Below are positions 8,061 to 17,077 of a stretch of 64,000 nucleotides of DNA, piece by piece; positions within the stretch are counted from its first letter, which is position 1, and every line of letters starts with the position of its first letter. The position numbers and the translations under genes are program-made. The notes beneath the pieces were generated by a model. It was not told the origin of the DNA. It ran no database searches and saw only the letters and a list, made by a program, of their open reading frames with translations. This stretch comes from Terriglobia bacterium (GTDB lineage Bacteria > Acidobacteriota > Terriglobia > Terriglobales > Acidobacteriaceae), in the NCBI GenBank assembly GCA_020073395.1, contig JAIQFF010000001.1, forward strand, positions 51,270-115,269. Reading direction: 5' to 3'.

Positions 8061-10591
8061 GGTTTGAGGGCGGCCTGGGTCTCCGGAGTCGTACTGAGAG
8101 TCACACGCGGCTGGTTCAAGGTTCCGGTGATGTTGAAGCCGCGGGCGCCATCACGGGACAGTTTGATATCCAGAACCCGACCCAGAGATGCGGTGCCGCT
8201 TAACTGGTAGATGCCGCCAGGAGTCTGCAGTTTGCCTGGTTCGATCTCGAACCTCCCCGCGCGCAAAAGCAGTTGTCCCGTGAACCGGTTGACTCGTAGC
8301 GGAGAGCTCTCCCCAGCCAGCGTGAGGTGCGGCAGCGAACCATCGCGAGCCTCCACCTGGAAACTTGCGTCGGCGTGAGAAAGCAATTCTGTCCTGGTCC
8401 AACCCAGAGTGGCGGCGCGATATTCGACATTTGCGGTGCCCGTGATCCAGGGGTCATGCATGGCCTCGGCGACTTGCCCCAGCGCAACTTTCTCCAGCGT
8501 GCCGTGGCCGCGATATGCCGGGGGATTGACCGTGAAATCCACTTGCCATTCGCCGGCGTGCCGTCCGCCTAACACCTCGGCCCGCAGGTTCGAAAGCTGA
8601 AGGCGGCCCTGCTCGAGCTCGACCTCGGCGGAGATCCGGTTTGCGACCAGATTGTGAATCAGAACGCGACCCGCCGTGAGCTTTCCCACCGCATGTATAG
8701 ACGCCAGATACGGTCTGGGTTGCGCCGGCGACGATAGAAAGCGATACCAGGGCTGTTTTCCGGGAACGGCATTCACCAGGCTACTCACGTTATCGGTCAC
8801 AAACTCGTCGGCGTGAAGGTCGAAGCGAATCACGCAAGCGCGAGGTGTATCGCATTGCCTGGGAATGGTCAACGATCCGCGAAATGTATTGCCGGCCGCG
8901 GAAGCAGTCAGCTTCCGCACTTCAGCAGAGCTGGGGGTCAGCTCAATACTTGCGGAGGCGATTTCCACCGGCTTATTCAAGCCCCGCACCCGGGTGTGGA
9001 CTGATATCAGTTGAGCTGTTCCCGTAACTGAGGGAGCCGCGAATCCGGCCCAGCCTCCGCCCACATGAAGACTGATGCGAGCTTCTCCGTTGGCTACGGG
9101 TTGAGGCGCCGGCAATCCGATGGTGCGGGCTACTTCCAGCAGGCGCTGAACTTCGACGTCTCCTTGCACCAGAAAGTTATAGCCTGAACGCGAAAACTGG
9201 CCGCGCACCGTGGCATTTGCAGGTCTGCCCAGGGCCAGATTGAAGGGACCAACCTCGACGCGCGCCTCATTCCTGGCGAAGATAGCCGACCTTCGACTGC
9301 CCGCGGTCCTCTGGTTCAGCTCCAAATCTCCACCCGAAGAAACGCTGAAAGGGATTTTGTCCAGAACGATCCGGGTGCTGGTGATCGGCGATCGAATATT
9401 CAAAGCCAGGACTTCACCACCGCCTTGCCAGACTGGTGCCATCCCGCTCGTGCCGGGTTTGCGCCGCAGCGTGACATTAGCGTCCATCTTGCCGGCGGCG
9501 ATGATGTCAGTGGGCACATTCTTCTTCACCCGCCGGGCGAATTCTACCAGCGGCTGGATGGGCAGGCTGCGGACGAGCATGGTCAAATCGTAGGCACCGG
9601 GCGAGGGGGCAAGGCTGCCGCTCAACGCGATTTCGCCGTCGCCCACGGGGGCGCGGCAGGCCAGCGCGGAGAGAACGTGGTCGGTGGTACTGTAGCGGCC
9701 GCTGCATCGTGCCGCCAGGCGCAAGGCTGGATCGCCGGAAATGTCGTAACGGCGGAAGTCCTCGATGGAAGCGTCTGTGTTTACCTGCAGGTCCTTGGGT
9801 GTGCCCGTCAAGGTAGCCGAGAGACGGACGGCGCCTCTCCATCCCTTGTCCTGGCCCAGAGTGAGCTTCGTCACCTGGCCCAGTTGAGCCCCTTCCCACT
9901 GCACCGTGAATTGCACTGGCGTTTCATGCAGACTTGCCGAGCGCTGCCACGACCCGTCCACTGCCAGCCGGCCGGTGTCACTGAGGTTGAAATCGGTCCG
10001 CGTCGGTTGGGCTTTCAAGCGGATGCCCCAGGCATTTTCGGAGCCTTGCCACAAAGCAAAATTGGCTTCGGTCAGGGTGTAGGACTTTTTTTCCTGGCCA
10101 AACTTGACGTTGATGCGGCCGTGGTCAGCTTCAATGTAGGGGAAGCCAGGTCGTACCTCTCCACTCGTTTTGGCAGTGGGCGCAACCGCCGTGCTGGCGG
10201 CACGCTCGACCAGTTTTTCCAGATTCCAGCGGCCCTCGTTATTGCGCACCAGGTTGAGACTGGGCTCGGTAAGGCTGAGGCGGGCGATCTCCAGGCGGCC
10301 TCGCAGCAGGGAACTGACGCGCACCGTGGCGACGACGTCGGAAGACTGCAACACCGGCTCGGCGCCGAACTCGGGGTCTTCGTGGACGACAAAATTTTCC
10401 AGATCAAAACCGGGCTGAGGCAACAGACGCAGAGTTACAGATCCCACGTCCACAGGCCGCCCTAACGCCAGGCTGATCGAGCGCACGATGCGGGTGCGCA
10501 GGCGCTGCGCCCCGGGACGTATCAGAAACAGCGCCAGCACCAGTACGATACCGGTGACCACCTGCCCGCGCCTGGACCGCAGAAATCTCAA
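8057..10591 (-). CDS. AsmA-family inner-membrane protein
   Basis: This 844-residue protein has one N-terminal membrane anchor (VVTGIVLVLALFLI) and a very long periplasmic part. The first 110 residues match the AsmA N-domain: VDVGSVTLRLLPQPGFDLENF and IARLSLTEPSLNLVRN. The C-terminal 300 residues resemble the AsmA_2 repeat region, including GLNKPVEIASASIELTPSSA. Proteins of this family are thought to act in phospholipid or outer-membrane traffic between the membranes. The start codon is TTG at 10591, overlapping the lepB stop as TTGA. This position makes translational coupling likely and explains the weak start. Downstream it overlaps the secreted-protein gene by four bases. Confidence 0.85.
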   Translation of the reverse strand: MRFLRSRRGQVVTGIVLVLALFLIRPGAQRLRTRIVRSISLALGRPVDVGSVTLRLLPQPGFDLENFVVHEDPEFGAEPVLQSSDVVATVRVSSLLRGRLEIARLSLTEPSLNLVRNNEGRWNLEKLVERAASTAVAPTAKTSGEVRPGFPYIEADHGRINVKFGQEKKSYTLTEANFALWQGSENAWGIRLKAQPTRTDFNLSDTGRLAVDGSWQRSASLHETPVQFTVQWEGAQLGQVTKLTLGQDKGWRGAVRLSATLTGTPKDLQVNTDASIEDFRRYDISGDPALRLAARCSGRYSTTDHVLSALACRAPVGDGEIALSGSLAPSPGAYDLTMLVRSLPIQPLVEFARRVKKNVPTDIIAAGKMDANVTLRRKPGTSGMAPVWQGGGEVLALNIRSPITSTRIVLDKIPFSVSSGGDLELNQRTAGSRRSAIFARNEARVEVGPFNLALGRPANATVRGQFSRSGYNFLVQGDVEVQRLLEVARTIGLPAPQPVANGEARISLHVGGGWAGFAAPSVTGTAQLISVHTRVRGLNKPVEIASASIELTPSSAEVRKLTASAAGNTFRGSLTIPRQCDTPRACVIRFDLHADEFVTDNVSSLVNAVPGKQPWYRFLSSPAQPRPYLASIHAVGKLTAGRVLIHNLVANRISAEVELEQGRLQLSNLRAEVLGGRHAGEWQVDFTVNPPAYRGHGTLEKVALGQVAEAMHDPWITGTANVEYRAATLGWTRTELLSHADASFQVEARDGSLPHLTLAGESSPLRVNRFTGQLLLRAGRFEIEPGKLQTPGGIYQLSGTASLGRVLDIKLSRDGARGFNITGTLNQPRVTLSTTPETQAALKP

Positions 10592-11355
10592 CGAACCACC
10601 TTCAACGTACGCTTCCAGCGCGTCTCGTCAAAGAAATGAATTATGACGTGCGCCAGAAATCCCACTCGCTCGGTGATCGCCGTATGCAGATACTGGTTGG
10701 GCGGCGTCTCGAACGACCAGTAGATGAACATGGGCCTCCCGATCACATTCTCCTTCGGGATAAATCCCCAATAGCGGCTGTCATAACTTACGTCGCGATT
10801 ATCTCCCATGGCGAAATAGCTGTTGGGAGGCACGACCAGGTCGTCGCCCTGGATATATTGCGGTAGGAGTTGTTGCCAGTCCGAAAACAGGCGGTTGTAG
10901 TCGGACGGCGGCACGGCCGGGAAGTTGTCGCGATAGTCGTTCGGACCTTGGTCGGGATCATGGATGACATAGGGCTCATCCAGTTTTTCGCCATTGCGAA
11001 ACACTACGCCATTGCGCAAATGGATGCGGTCTCCGGGAATTCCGATGATCCGCTTCACCACGTAAAGGCCCGGCTCCGCAGGCGAAAGGAAGACCACGAT
11101 GTCCTGCCGCCGTATCTCCCGGTAGGGAAGCAGCGGGCCGGTCCAGTGCGTGGCCGGAGCGAATTGCACCCGGTTCACGAAGACATGGTCGCCGATCAGC
11201 AGGGTGTTCTCCATGGAACTGGAGGGAATCTCAAAGGCCTGCAGGACGAAAGTAATAATGAACAGGCCGGTGACCAGCACGGCGGCCAGGGATGCCAGAA
11301 ACTCGACGGTAGTCTCGCGCGGCTTTTCTTCCGGCTTTGTTTCTTTCTTGGGCAC
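10588..11355 (-). CDS. lepB: Signal peptidase I, second of two tandem copies
   Basis: This is a 255-residue inner-membrane serine protease that removes signal peptides on the outer face. After a charged N-terminus there is one membrane segment (LAAVLVTGLFIITFVLQAF). It is followed by the catalytic Ser motif IPSSSMENTLLIGDHV and the general-base Lys in VVKRIIGIPGDRI. The box MGDNRDVSYDSRYWGFIP completes the family signature. A 50-residue stretch around PNDYRDNFPAVPPSDYNRL lies between the two, as in its neighbour. The start is GTG at 11355 with no strong Shine-Dalgarno, 33 bases after the upstream lepB stop. Both copies have an intact Ser/Lys dyad, so both should be active; they may differ in substrate preference. 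Confidence 0.92.
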   Translation of the reverse strand: MPKKETKPEEKPRETTVEFLASLAAVLVTGLFIITFVLQAFEIPSSSMENTLLIGDHVFVNRVQFAPATHWTGPLLPYREIRRQDIVVFLSPAEPGLYVVKRIIGIPGDRIHLRNGVVFRNGEKLDEPYVIHDPDQGPNDYRDNFPAVPPSDYNRLFSDWQQLLPQYIQGDDLVVPPNSYFAMGDNRDVSYDSRYWGFIPKENVIGRPMFIYWSFETPPNQYLHTAITERVGFLAHVIIHFFDETRWKRTLKVVR

Positions 11356-11388
11356 GGGATATTTTCTCGCTCCGACGCTGCTTTCGCT

Positions 11389-12174
11389 CTATTGAACCAC
11401 TCGAAACGTGCGGTCCCACCGGGTCATCTGGAACACGTGGGTCGCGGCATAGGCGAAGTGGATGAGTTTATCACCCGCTGTGGGTGAAGCCGGCATATCC
11501 TGGTCCGTCTTACGGACCGACCAGTAGATCAGCAGCGGACGTCCGATGACATTTTCCTGGGGCACGAACCCCCAGTAGCGGCTGTCCAGACTCTCATCCC
11601 GATTATCGCCCAGCACGAAATAGTTTCCCTGGGGAATAATCAGTTCGTTGTCCTCGACCAGCTTTTTCATCTCCAGCCACCAGCCTCCTTCCAGGCCGGG
11701 AACGGGAAGGTTGAGCCGCGGGAACTCGTCGCGAAAGGTGTCGTGTACGCCGGAACTATAGCGGACGTAGGGCTCCTGGAGAGGGTGGCCGTTGACATAC
11801 ACTTGCCGGTTGATCAGGCGGACGCGGTCCCCCGGCACGCCTACCACGCGCTTCACAAAATGCTGGGAGGGATGGACGGGGTAGCGAAAAACAATAATGT
11901 CTCCCCGGCGCACTTGTTTGTACGGTATGAAATGGTCGGAGAAACTGCTTCCGCCATAGCGGAGCTTGTCCACCAGAAGGTAGTCCCCGATCAGCAGGGT
12001 GTTCTCCATGGATTCGGACGGAATCTGGAACGCCTGCACGATGAAGGTGATGACAAAAACGGCGATGACTACGGTCGCCAGCAACGACTGCAGCGAACTT
12101 ATTGTGTCCGCAGGCGGACGCCTATCCTTCACTTCTGCCACTTCTGCTTCGGCGGTTACTGGCATGGTGGTCAC
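11389..12174 (-). CDS. lepB: Signal peptidase I, first of two tandem copies
   Basis: This 261-residue signal peptidase I has a membrane segment (LLATVVIAVFVITFIVQAF), the Ser motif IPSESMENTLLIGDYL and the Lys motif FVKRVVGVPGDRV. It also has the box LGDNRDESLDSRYWGFVP. It is clearly a paralogue of the next gene, with about the same layout but a different N-terminal tail (VTAEAEVAEVKDRRPPAD). The start GTG at 12174 overlaps the rnc stop as GTGA; an ATG three codons later is an alternative. The arrangement rnc, lepB, lepB, asmA suggests co-expression of RNA processing and export functions, though this may be only operon convenience. Confidence 0.92.
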   Translation of the reverse strand: MTTMPVTAEAEVAEVKDRRPPADTISSLQSLLATVVIAVFVITFIVQAFQIPSESMENTLLIGDYLLVDKLRYGGSSFSDHFIPYKQVRRGDIIVFRYPVHPSQHFVKRVVGVPGDRVRLINRQVYVNGHPLQEPYVRYSSGVHDTFRDEFPRLNLPVPGLEGGWWLEMKKLVEDNELIIPQGNYFVLGDNRDESLDSRYWGFVPQENVIGRPLLIYWSVRKTDQDMPASPTAGDKLIHFAYAATHVFQMTRWDRTFRVVQ

Positions 12175-12965
12175 TGGGTGTGCCCGTTGCGCTTGGTTCT
12201 GCCGTTGGCCTCGAGGGGCACAGTGCGCAGATATTCCAGCACCTGGCGGGCGGCGTCCTGCTCTGCATTTTTCTTGGTCGAACCATCTGCCCGTCCGATG
12301 AATTCTGCTTTGCCGGTACTCTCCAGCGGCTGCAGGCGTGCCTCTACGGTGAAAGTCTTGCTGTGTTCCGGGCCACGTTCTTTCACCAGCGCATAAGTGG
12401 GTTGGGGTCTTCCGGTGGCCTGCAACTTTTCCTGTAACGCCGACTTGTAATCGGTCACCGGCAGGCTGCTGCCATTGGAAGCAATCCGTTCCAGTTCCGG
12501 GATGACGATGGACTGCAGCACAAAGCGGCGGGCGGCGTCCAGGCCGCCGTCAAGGTAGATGGCCGCCAGGACAGCCTCCAGCGCATCCACCAGCAGGGCA
12601 GTCTTATTGCGGCCTCCACTCTTCTCCTCACCTCGCCCCAGGTTCAGGTAGTGTCCTAACTCCAACTCCTGGGCCACTCCGATCAGGTGCTTTTCGCTTA
12701 CCAGGTGCGCCCTGAGCTTGGAGAGTTCTCCCTCCCGAAAGCTGGGAAAGCGGTTATACAGTTCCTCCGTAGTTACAAATCCCAGGACAGCATCTCCCAA
12801 AAACTCCAGTTGCTCATTGTCCGCCACCCGTGCTGCTCCGGCCGTTTGCAGCGCTTCCAGTTCGCGCGCCTGGGAACTGTGGGTCAAGGCCTGCTCCAGC
12901 AGTTCCGCCCGCTGGAAACGGTACGCGAGAGCGGCTTGCAGGAGCGCAATGTCACGCGGCTTCAT
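12171..12965 (-). CDS. rnc: Ribonuclease III
   Basis: This is a 264-residue cytoplasmic double-strand-specific endoribonuclease that matures rRNA and other structured RNAs. The catalytic signature NEQLEFLGDAVLGFVTTEEL lies near residue 48. The second acidic cluster is in KTALLVDALEAVLAAIYLDGG. A C-terminal dsRNA-binding domain covers about residues 175-245 (DYKSALQEKLQATG to KKNAEQDAARQVLEYL). A lysine/arginine-rich tail of about 15 residues follows. It is the first gene of a chain of four more genes that overlap or nearly touch. A strong inverted repeat lies just upstream at 12985-13067. Confidence 0.95.
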   Translation of the reverse strand: MKPRDIALLQAALAYRFQRAELLEQALTHSSQARELEALQTAGAARVADNEQLEFLGDAVLGFVTTEELYNRFPSFREGELSKLRAHLVSEKHLIGVAQELELGHYLNLGRGEEKSGGRNKTALLVDALEAVLAAIYLDGGLDAARRFVLQSIVIPELERIASNGSSLPVTDYKSALQEKLQATGRPQPTYALVKERGPEHSKTFTVEARLQPLESTGKAEFIGRADGSTKKNAEQDAARQVLEYLRTVPLEANGRTKRNGHTQ

Positions 12966-12984
12966 GGTTTGGGTGGAGCGATGT

Positions 12985-13067
12985 CGGACTTCGGACTTCG
13001 GACCCCGGACTTCGACACTCTGGGATTTGCGAAAGTCCGAGGTCTGAGGCTCGACGTCCGAAGTCCG
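12985..13067. repeat. Inverted repeat of the CGGACTTCGGAC type
   Basis: CGGACTTCGGAC occurs twice, overlapping, at 12985-12996 and 12992-13003. Its perfect reverse complement GTCCGAAGTCCG lies at 13056-13067. The 12-bp arms could form a strong hairpin in the gap between a TPR gene and rnc. No T-run follows. I regard it as another dispersed repeat rather than a terminator. Confidence 0.7.
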
Positions 13068-13077
13068 GTCCCTCCCG

Positions 13078-13953
13078 CTAATTCTTGGGCGCAGGATTCT
13101 GTGCGCTGGCAGGCGGCTTGCCGGCCGCCGGGGCGCCGCCGGTCAGCTGAACCAGGCGATCCCGTTCGTTGCGTGACAGAGTGGCGAGGGTCGTGCCTTG
13201 GCTTCCTTCAGTCATCTGCACCGCCTGATTCGCGTACTTCAACGCCTCCGCGTACTTTTCCTGTTTGTCCAGCGAGAGTGCCAGGCGCAGCACGGCCAGG
13301 GGATCGGGCTGGGAAGGGAAGGCATCAAGCGACTTGTGAAAATAGCCTTCCGCGTCCGAATACTTTTCCCGGGTGTACTGGATAGTACCCAGCACATAAT
13401 AGGCGCTGGAGCGCAGGAACCCCTTATAGGCATCCACCTTGTCCTGCGGAGTTCCAGGCGGCACCGTGATGTCGGTGTCAGTCGTCTCCACCGCATGCAG
13501 CGCCAGTTTCGTGCCTTCATCCAGGCGTTGATCTTTATCCAGGTCGGTCTCCCGGGTGCGCTCCGCCAGGACCTGGGCCACACCTACCAGCGCTTCCGGG
13601 TCATCCGGATCGAGCTTCAGCACCTTGCGTCCCATTTCCATCATCTTGTCGGGGTTGTTCCCACTCTGATAGCCGTGCATGGCGGTGCGGTACAGCAGGA
13701 TCTTCAGTTCGCTGTCGGGGAACTTGGCGGCAAAATCGTCCGCCCCTTTTTCCAGGGCTGCGGGATCATTGGCGTTGGCGGCGGCAACCTTGTAGGCATC
13801 GAACTCGGGCTGAGTCTTGGCTTGGGGTGGCCGCTTTCCCTGGGGTGGTGCTGTGGTGGCCGCGGTACCTGCCGGCGCGGGAGGCGTCTGGGTTTGCGCC
13901 GATACCAATGTAGCCAGCGCCAGTATCACGACTAGCATCGCTGCTTGCTTCAT
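13078..13953 (-). CDS. Exported TPR-repeat protein
   Basis: This 291-residue protein starts with a signal peptide (AAMLVVILALATLVSAQ) and a Pro/Ala/Thr-rich linker. The rest is helical with tetratricopeptide-like repeats, for example ALVGVAQVLAERTRETD, SAYYVLGTIQYTREKYSDAEGYFHKS and VLRLALSLDKQEKYAEALKYANQAV. It ends in a low-complexity tail APAAGKPPASAQNPAPKN. The ATG at 13953 was chosen because GGAGAG lies just before it; the longer frame to 14148 overlaps the upstream gene. TPR proteins mediate protein contacts in the periplasm. No specific role can be given. It lies 55 bases after another TPR-containing gene, so an operon is likely. Confidence 0.8.
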   Translation of the reverse strand: MKQAAMLVVILALATLVSAQTQTPPAPAGTAATTAPPQGKRPPQAKTQPEFDAYKVAAANANDPAALEKGADDFAAKFPDSELKILLYRTAMHGYQSGNNPDKMMEMGRKVLKLDPDDPEALVGVAQVLAERTRETDLDKDQRLDEGTKLALHAVETTDTDITVPPGTPQDKVDAYKGFLRSSAYYVLGTIQYTREKYSDAEGYFHKSLDAFPSQPDPLAVLRLALSLDKQEKYAEALKYANQAVQMTEGSQGTTLATLSRNERDRLVQLTGGAPAAGKPPASAQNPAPKN

Positions 13954-14008
13954 GCTCTCTCCTTGGGCAATATCTGATTCGTCCCTTTCGATGATTGCTG
14001 TTGTTACT

Positions 14009-15517
14009 CTACTGCGAGCGGCGGGTGGGTTCATACGGCTTCTGCAAACCCCGTTCAGCCGCCGCCTTGGCTTCGGGCAGCCCCGAGCCCGCGGTCGCTG
14101 CCGCCCGGTAATGGTCCATCGCCGCGTCGCGGTCTTCCTGCAAGTCAAAAATTCTTCCCAGGTAGATATGCGACCAGGCTACCACCTTCGGTTCATGCGC
14201 CACTTCCAGCGCCCGCTCGAAATAATTCCGCGCTCCCTGCATGTCGGAGTTATGAGTGGCCACCTCCGCCAGAATAAAAAGCGCCCGGCCCGGATCCTCG
14301 TTCTTTTCGTCCAGCGCCTCCTGGGCCAGTTTTTGCGCGCTTTCGGCATCGCCCGCCGAAAGCCGCTGTTCGGCCGCGATCAGCAATTTACCCTCGTGCG
14401 GCCGCGAAAGATGCAGCAGTTCGGTATCGGATGTGGAGGCAAACGTTACTTGCGCCGCCCGCTTCCGCTCTTTTCCCACATCGATGCCGCTGACCAGATC
14501 GCCATAGGCATGGCTGAGTCCGGCCGGGTCCTTCTCAAACCGGAGCAACGCTTCATAAAAATAAGTGGTCAGGATGAAGCCCTGCTGGGTTGACGTCTGA
14601 ACCGCCTGCTGACGCTCCGTTTCGGGAGCTTTGCTCGATCCCGTCGTACGCGCCTCGATCGCCCGGATGAAGCATTCGGTCACCAGCAGGGAGGCGTCGC
14701 TCTTGAAATTTTGATCCATGGGCGCCGTCTTGACGGTTTCGCGCAGCGGTTCCAGACGCTTCATCGTCATCGGGTACTTCATGGCCAGCGGGTCCAGCAA
14801 GTAGTGCAGATAAGTGTGCCGGATCTGCTCCATCTTGAGCCCGGAGCCTGGCCCCGGAGAAATCACCACATAATAGTCGGATCCGTAGTTGCGGGCGTTG
14901 GTTTGCCCCGGCGCGCCCATGGGATCAATGTAGACAGTGAAGCCCCGTCCCAGCCGGGAGGACGACGGAAGTTTCAGATAAATTTCCGTGTCGAACATCA
15001 TCTTGGCCAGCGCCTCGTGATAGCGCCCGGTCAACCCAGAGTAGGCCTGACTATCTCGCTCCCAGATGTCATGCAAGCCCGTCTTGGCGGCGAAATTTTG
15101 CAGCAGCGGCAGGATTCCTATAACAGCGGTGGCATCCGGAGGCAGGTCCGCATCCTTCACCTTCGCCGTGAGGGCGGGCGGCGGGTTCAGGTAGAGCGCG
15201 AGTGACACGTATTGGGCCAGCGTTTTTGAAGCATCCGGCTGCTGGTGCTCCTGATAGAACTGGCACATCGCCTGGGTCGCATCCGTGGCTTCCTGCGAGC
15301 TCTGGCGGGCGTGAGCTACCTCGGAACGTACCTGCGAACGTAGCGGGTCGGAGACGCCTAATTCCTGGTCGTATCCACAAGTGTTGATGGCCGTAAGCAC
15401 GGTGAAAAGAGTTTCACTGGTGTCCAGAGCCACCGGACTCTGGTTTTGCGCCGGCGACAACTCGGCCAGCAGCGCAAACAAGGCCGCGTAAAGCGAGCGT
15501 CTAAACCTGGAACTCAG
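14009..15517 (-). CDS. Exported TPR-containing protein, probable CTG start
   Basis: The protein is 502 residues if translation begins at CTG 15517. That codon follows AGGAGG (15523-15528) at a spacing of five bases and supplies a proper signal peptide: SSRFRRSLYAALFALLAEL ending before SPAQ. The only in-frame conventional start nearby is TTG at 15481, which has no ribosome-binding site and would cut the signal peptide. The central part (residues 100-330) shows no family I can name. The last 130 residues hold TPR units: AAEQRLSAGDAESAQKLAQEAL and SDMQGARNYFERALEVAHEP. No ATG or GTG start fits. The gene precedes another TPR gene, and both are probably one operon. Confidence 0.75.
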   Translation of the reverse strand: MSSRFRRSLYAALFALLAELSPAQNQSPVALDTSETLFTVLTAINTCGYDQELGVSDPLRSQVRSEVAHARQSSQEATDATQAMCQFYQEHQQPDASKTLAQYVSLALYLNPPPALTAKVKDADLPPDATAVIGILPLLQNFAAKTGLHDIWERDSQAYSGLTGRYHEALAKMMFDTEIYLKLPSSSRLGRGFTVYIDPMGAPGQTNARNYGSDYYVVISPGPGSGLKMEQIRHTYLHYLLDPLAMKYPMTMKRLEPLRETVKTAPMDQNFKSDASLLVTECFIRAIEARTTGSSKAPETERQQAVQTSTQQGFILTTYFYEALLRFEKDPAGLSHAYGDLVSGIDVGKERKRAAQVTFASTSDTELLHLSRPHEGKLLIAAEQRLSAGDAESAQKLAQEALDEKNEDPGRALFILAEVATHNSDMQGARNYFERALEVAHEPKVVAWSHIYLGRIFDLQEDRDAAMDHYRAAATAGSGLPEAKAAAERGLQKPYEPTRRSQ

Positions 15518-15660
15518 GGAAACCTCCTGCAGGCTGGCCGGAATGCGGATTACTATCTAACCAAGTGTAAGGGGTGTCCGCCGCAGAATCAATGGACGTT
15601 GTTGCAGCTTTTTACTCGGGACGCCCACTTTACCACCGGGCGGCCAAGCGCCCCAAGGCG

Positions 15661-16335
15661 CTACCCCTTCACGCTGACTCGTGAGAATGACAGTATCGCC
15701 CGCCCCGTAGTCGGCCTGCCCATGGAAAGCGCGGGACGGAACGTGGTGAAGGTGGTAAAGATGAGCATGTTTTTCTTTACTTGCGGCAGCAACGAGCTGT
15801 CTTCCTTGGAATCGGAAAGAATGCGATAGTCCTGCACCCGTCCCTGGGGGTCCACATAGGCCTCTATTACCAGTGAATCGTCGTTGATGGAATCCAGCGC
15901 CGAACCGAAAGCCGATTGTTGCAACTGCGGCGCGGTGTGCAGCAACAAGGGGACATCAGAATTGTCCGCCTGCAGAGGCGCCAAAAATCCCATCAAGACC
16001 ACGAAAATCACTACTGCCGCCGCCAGGCCCGCCGTTGCCGGCACCATGAAGAGGTCAAGGGCGTTGTCAAAACGTACACGAAGCCCGTCCAGATACCGGC
16101 GCCGGGATTGTGCTACCTCCTGCGAAATCGCGACACGAAGTTTCAATGCCAGGTCAGCGGGCGCCTTCCGGCGGCCTACCCGGGCCAGCAGGTTCTGGGT
16201 TTGCCGCAGCGAAGCATAGTGCCGGCTGCAACGGTCGCAGCCTTCCAGGTGATGGCTCAGGTCGCGCATCTGCCGGCCGGTAACCGCCCCATCGAGGTAG
16301 GAAGAAAACAACGGTCTGGCTTGGGTGCACGTCAT
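15661..16335 (-). CDS. Membrane anti-sigma factor (zinc-finger type)
   Basis: This 224-residue protein has an N-terminal zf-HC2/ZAS domain: SHHLEGCDRCSRHYASL carries the HxxxCxxC zinc motif at about residues 28-36, preceded by Cys3. A single membrane helix follows (VPATAGLAAAVVIFVVLMGFL, about 97-117). The periplasmic C-terminal part contains VDPQGRVQDYRILS and ends RPTTGRAILSFSRVSVKG, which looks like a TonB C-terminal-type fold. Such proteins hold their ECF sigma factor at the membrane until a signal releases it. The ATG overlaps the sigma gene stop as ATGA. The signal is unknown; the TonB-like sensor part is an inference. Confidence 0.85.
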   Translation of the reverse strand: MTCTQARPLFSSYLDGAVTGRQMRDLSHHLEGCDRCSRHYASLRQTQNLLARVGRRKAPADLALKLRVAISQEVAQSRRRYLDGLRVRFDNALDLFMVPATAGLAAAVVIFVVLMGFLAPLQADNSDVPLLLHTAPQLQQSAFGSALDSINDDSLVIEAYVDPQGRVQDYRILSDSKEDSSLLPQVKKNMLIFTTFTTFRPALSMGRPTTGRAILSFSRVSVKG

Positions 16336-17063
16336 CGTGTGACCTCAATCGCAGAAATCACGCAGCCGGTCGGGCGTTCTTTAACTTCTCCGGGCGCTTG
16401 CAGGCCGAGTTGTTCCCCATTTTCCATTACATATCCCGTCAGACGCCGTCGCAGGGCCTCCCGGCCGCGAGTCAGCCGCGACTTCACTGTTCCCAGGGAA
16501 ACATCCGTAATTTCCGCTATCTCTTCGTACGACATTTCTTCCAAGTCGCGCAAGATAACCGTGGTGCGGTAGGGCTCCGAGATCTGCCGCAATTCCTCCT
16601 CGACGCGCGCCCGGACTTCCTCGTGGACCACCATGTCGAACGGCGATTCGCTTTCATCCATCAGGATATCGCGCATTCCCGATGCGCCGAGCCCGCAGTC
16701 GTCCAGATTCGGTTCGATCGAGGTTTCCTTCGCCTTGTGCCGGAACCACCAGCGCCTCCGGTTGGAAGCTTCGTGCACGGCAATGCGGTAAATCCAGGTC
16801 TTCAGACTGGATTCGCCGTGGAAATGTTTCATTCCACGAAAAACTTTGAGAAAGACTTCCTGCGTAGTATCGGCGGCGTCCGCCGGGTCCGCGACGATGC
16901 GATGAACCAGGCTATAAATGGGCTGGTGGAATTCCCCGATGAGCCACGCGTAAGCGTCTTCCGATCCCGCCTTCAGTTCGGCCACGATTGCCGACTGCTG
17001 GGCCCGGATTCCGATCGCGCCTGCCAGATCACCCAAGGTGGTTGCTCCCGCCATCAACGCCAT
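16332..17063 (-). CDS. ECF-type RNA polymerase sigma factor
   Basis: This 243-residue sigma factor has the two conserved sigma-70 regions of the ECF group. Region 2 spans about residues 38-105 (FHQPIYSLVHRIV, DAADTTQEVFLKVFRG, LKTWIYRIAVHEASNRRR). Region 4 spans about 150-205 (QISEPYRTTVILRDLEEMSYEEIAEI, SLGTVKSRLTRGREAL). The linker between them is long, and there is a 30-residue N-terminal extension. The ATG at 17063 has GGGGAGG seven bases before it. The gene is followed by its anti-sigma factor with a four-base overlap. A TATAAT box lies only 14 bases upstream, so the mRNA would have a very short leader. Confidence 0.92.
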   Translation of the reverse strand: MALMAGATTLGDLAGAIGIRAQQSAIVAELKAGSEDAYAWLIGEFHQPIYSLVHRIVADPADAADTTQEVFLKVFRGMKHFHGESSLKTWIYRIAVHEASNRRRWWFRHKAKETSIEPNLDDCGLGASGMRDILMDESESPFDMVVHEEVRARVEEELRQISEPYRTTVILRDLEEMSYEEIAEITDVSLGTVKSRLTRGREALRRRLTGYVMENGEQLGLQAPGEVKERPTGCVISAIEVTR

Positions 17064-17077
17064 GGCGTAACCTCCCC

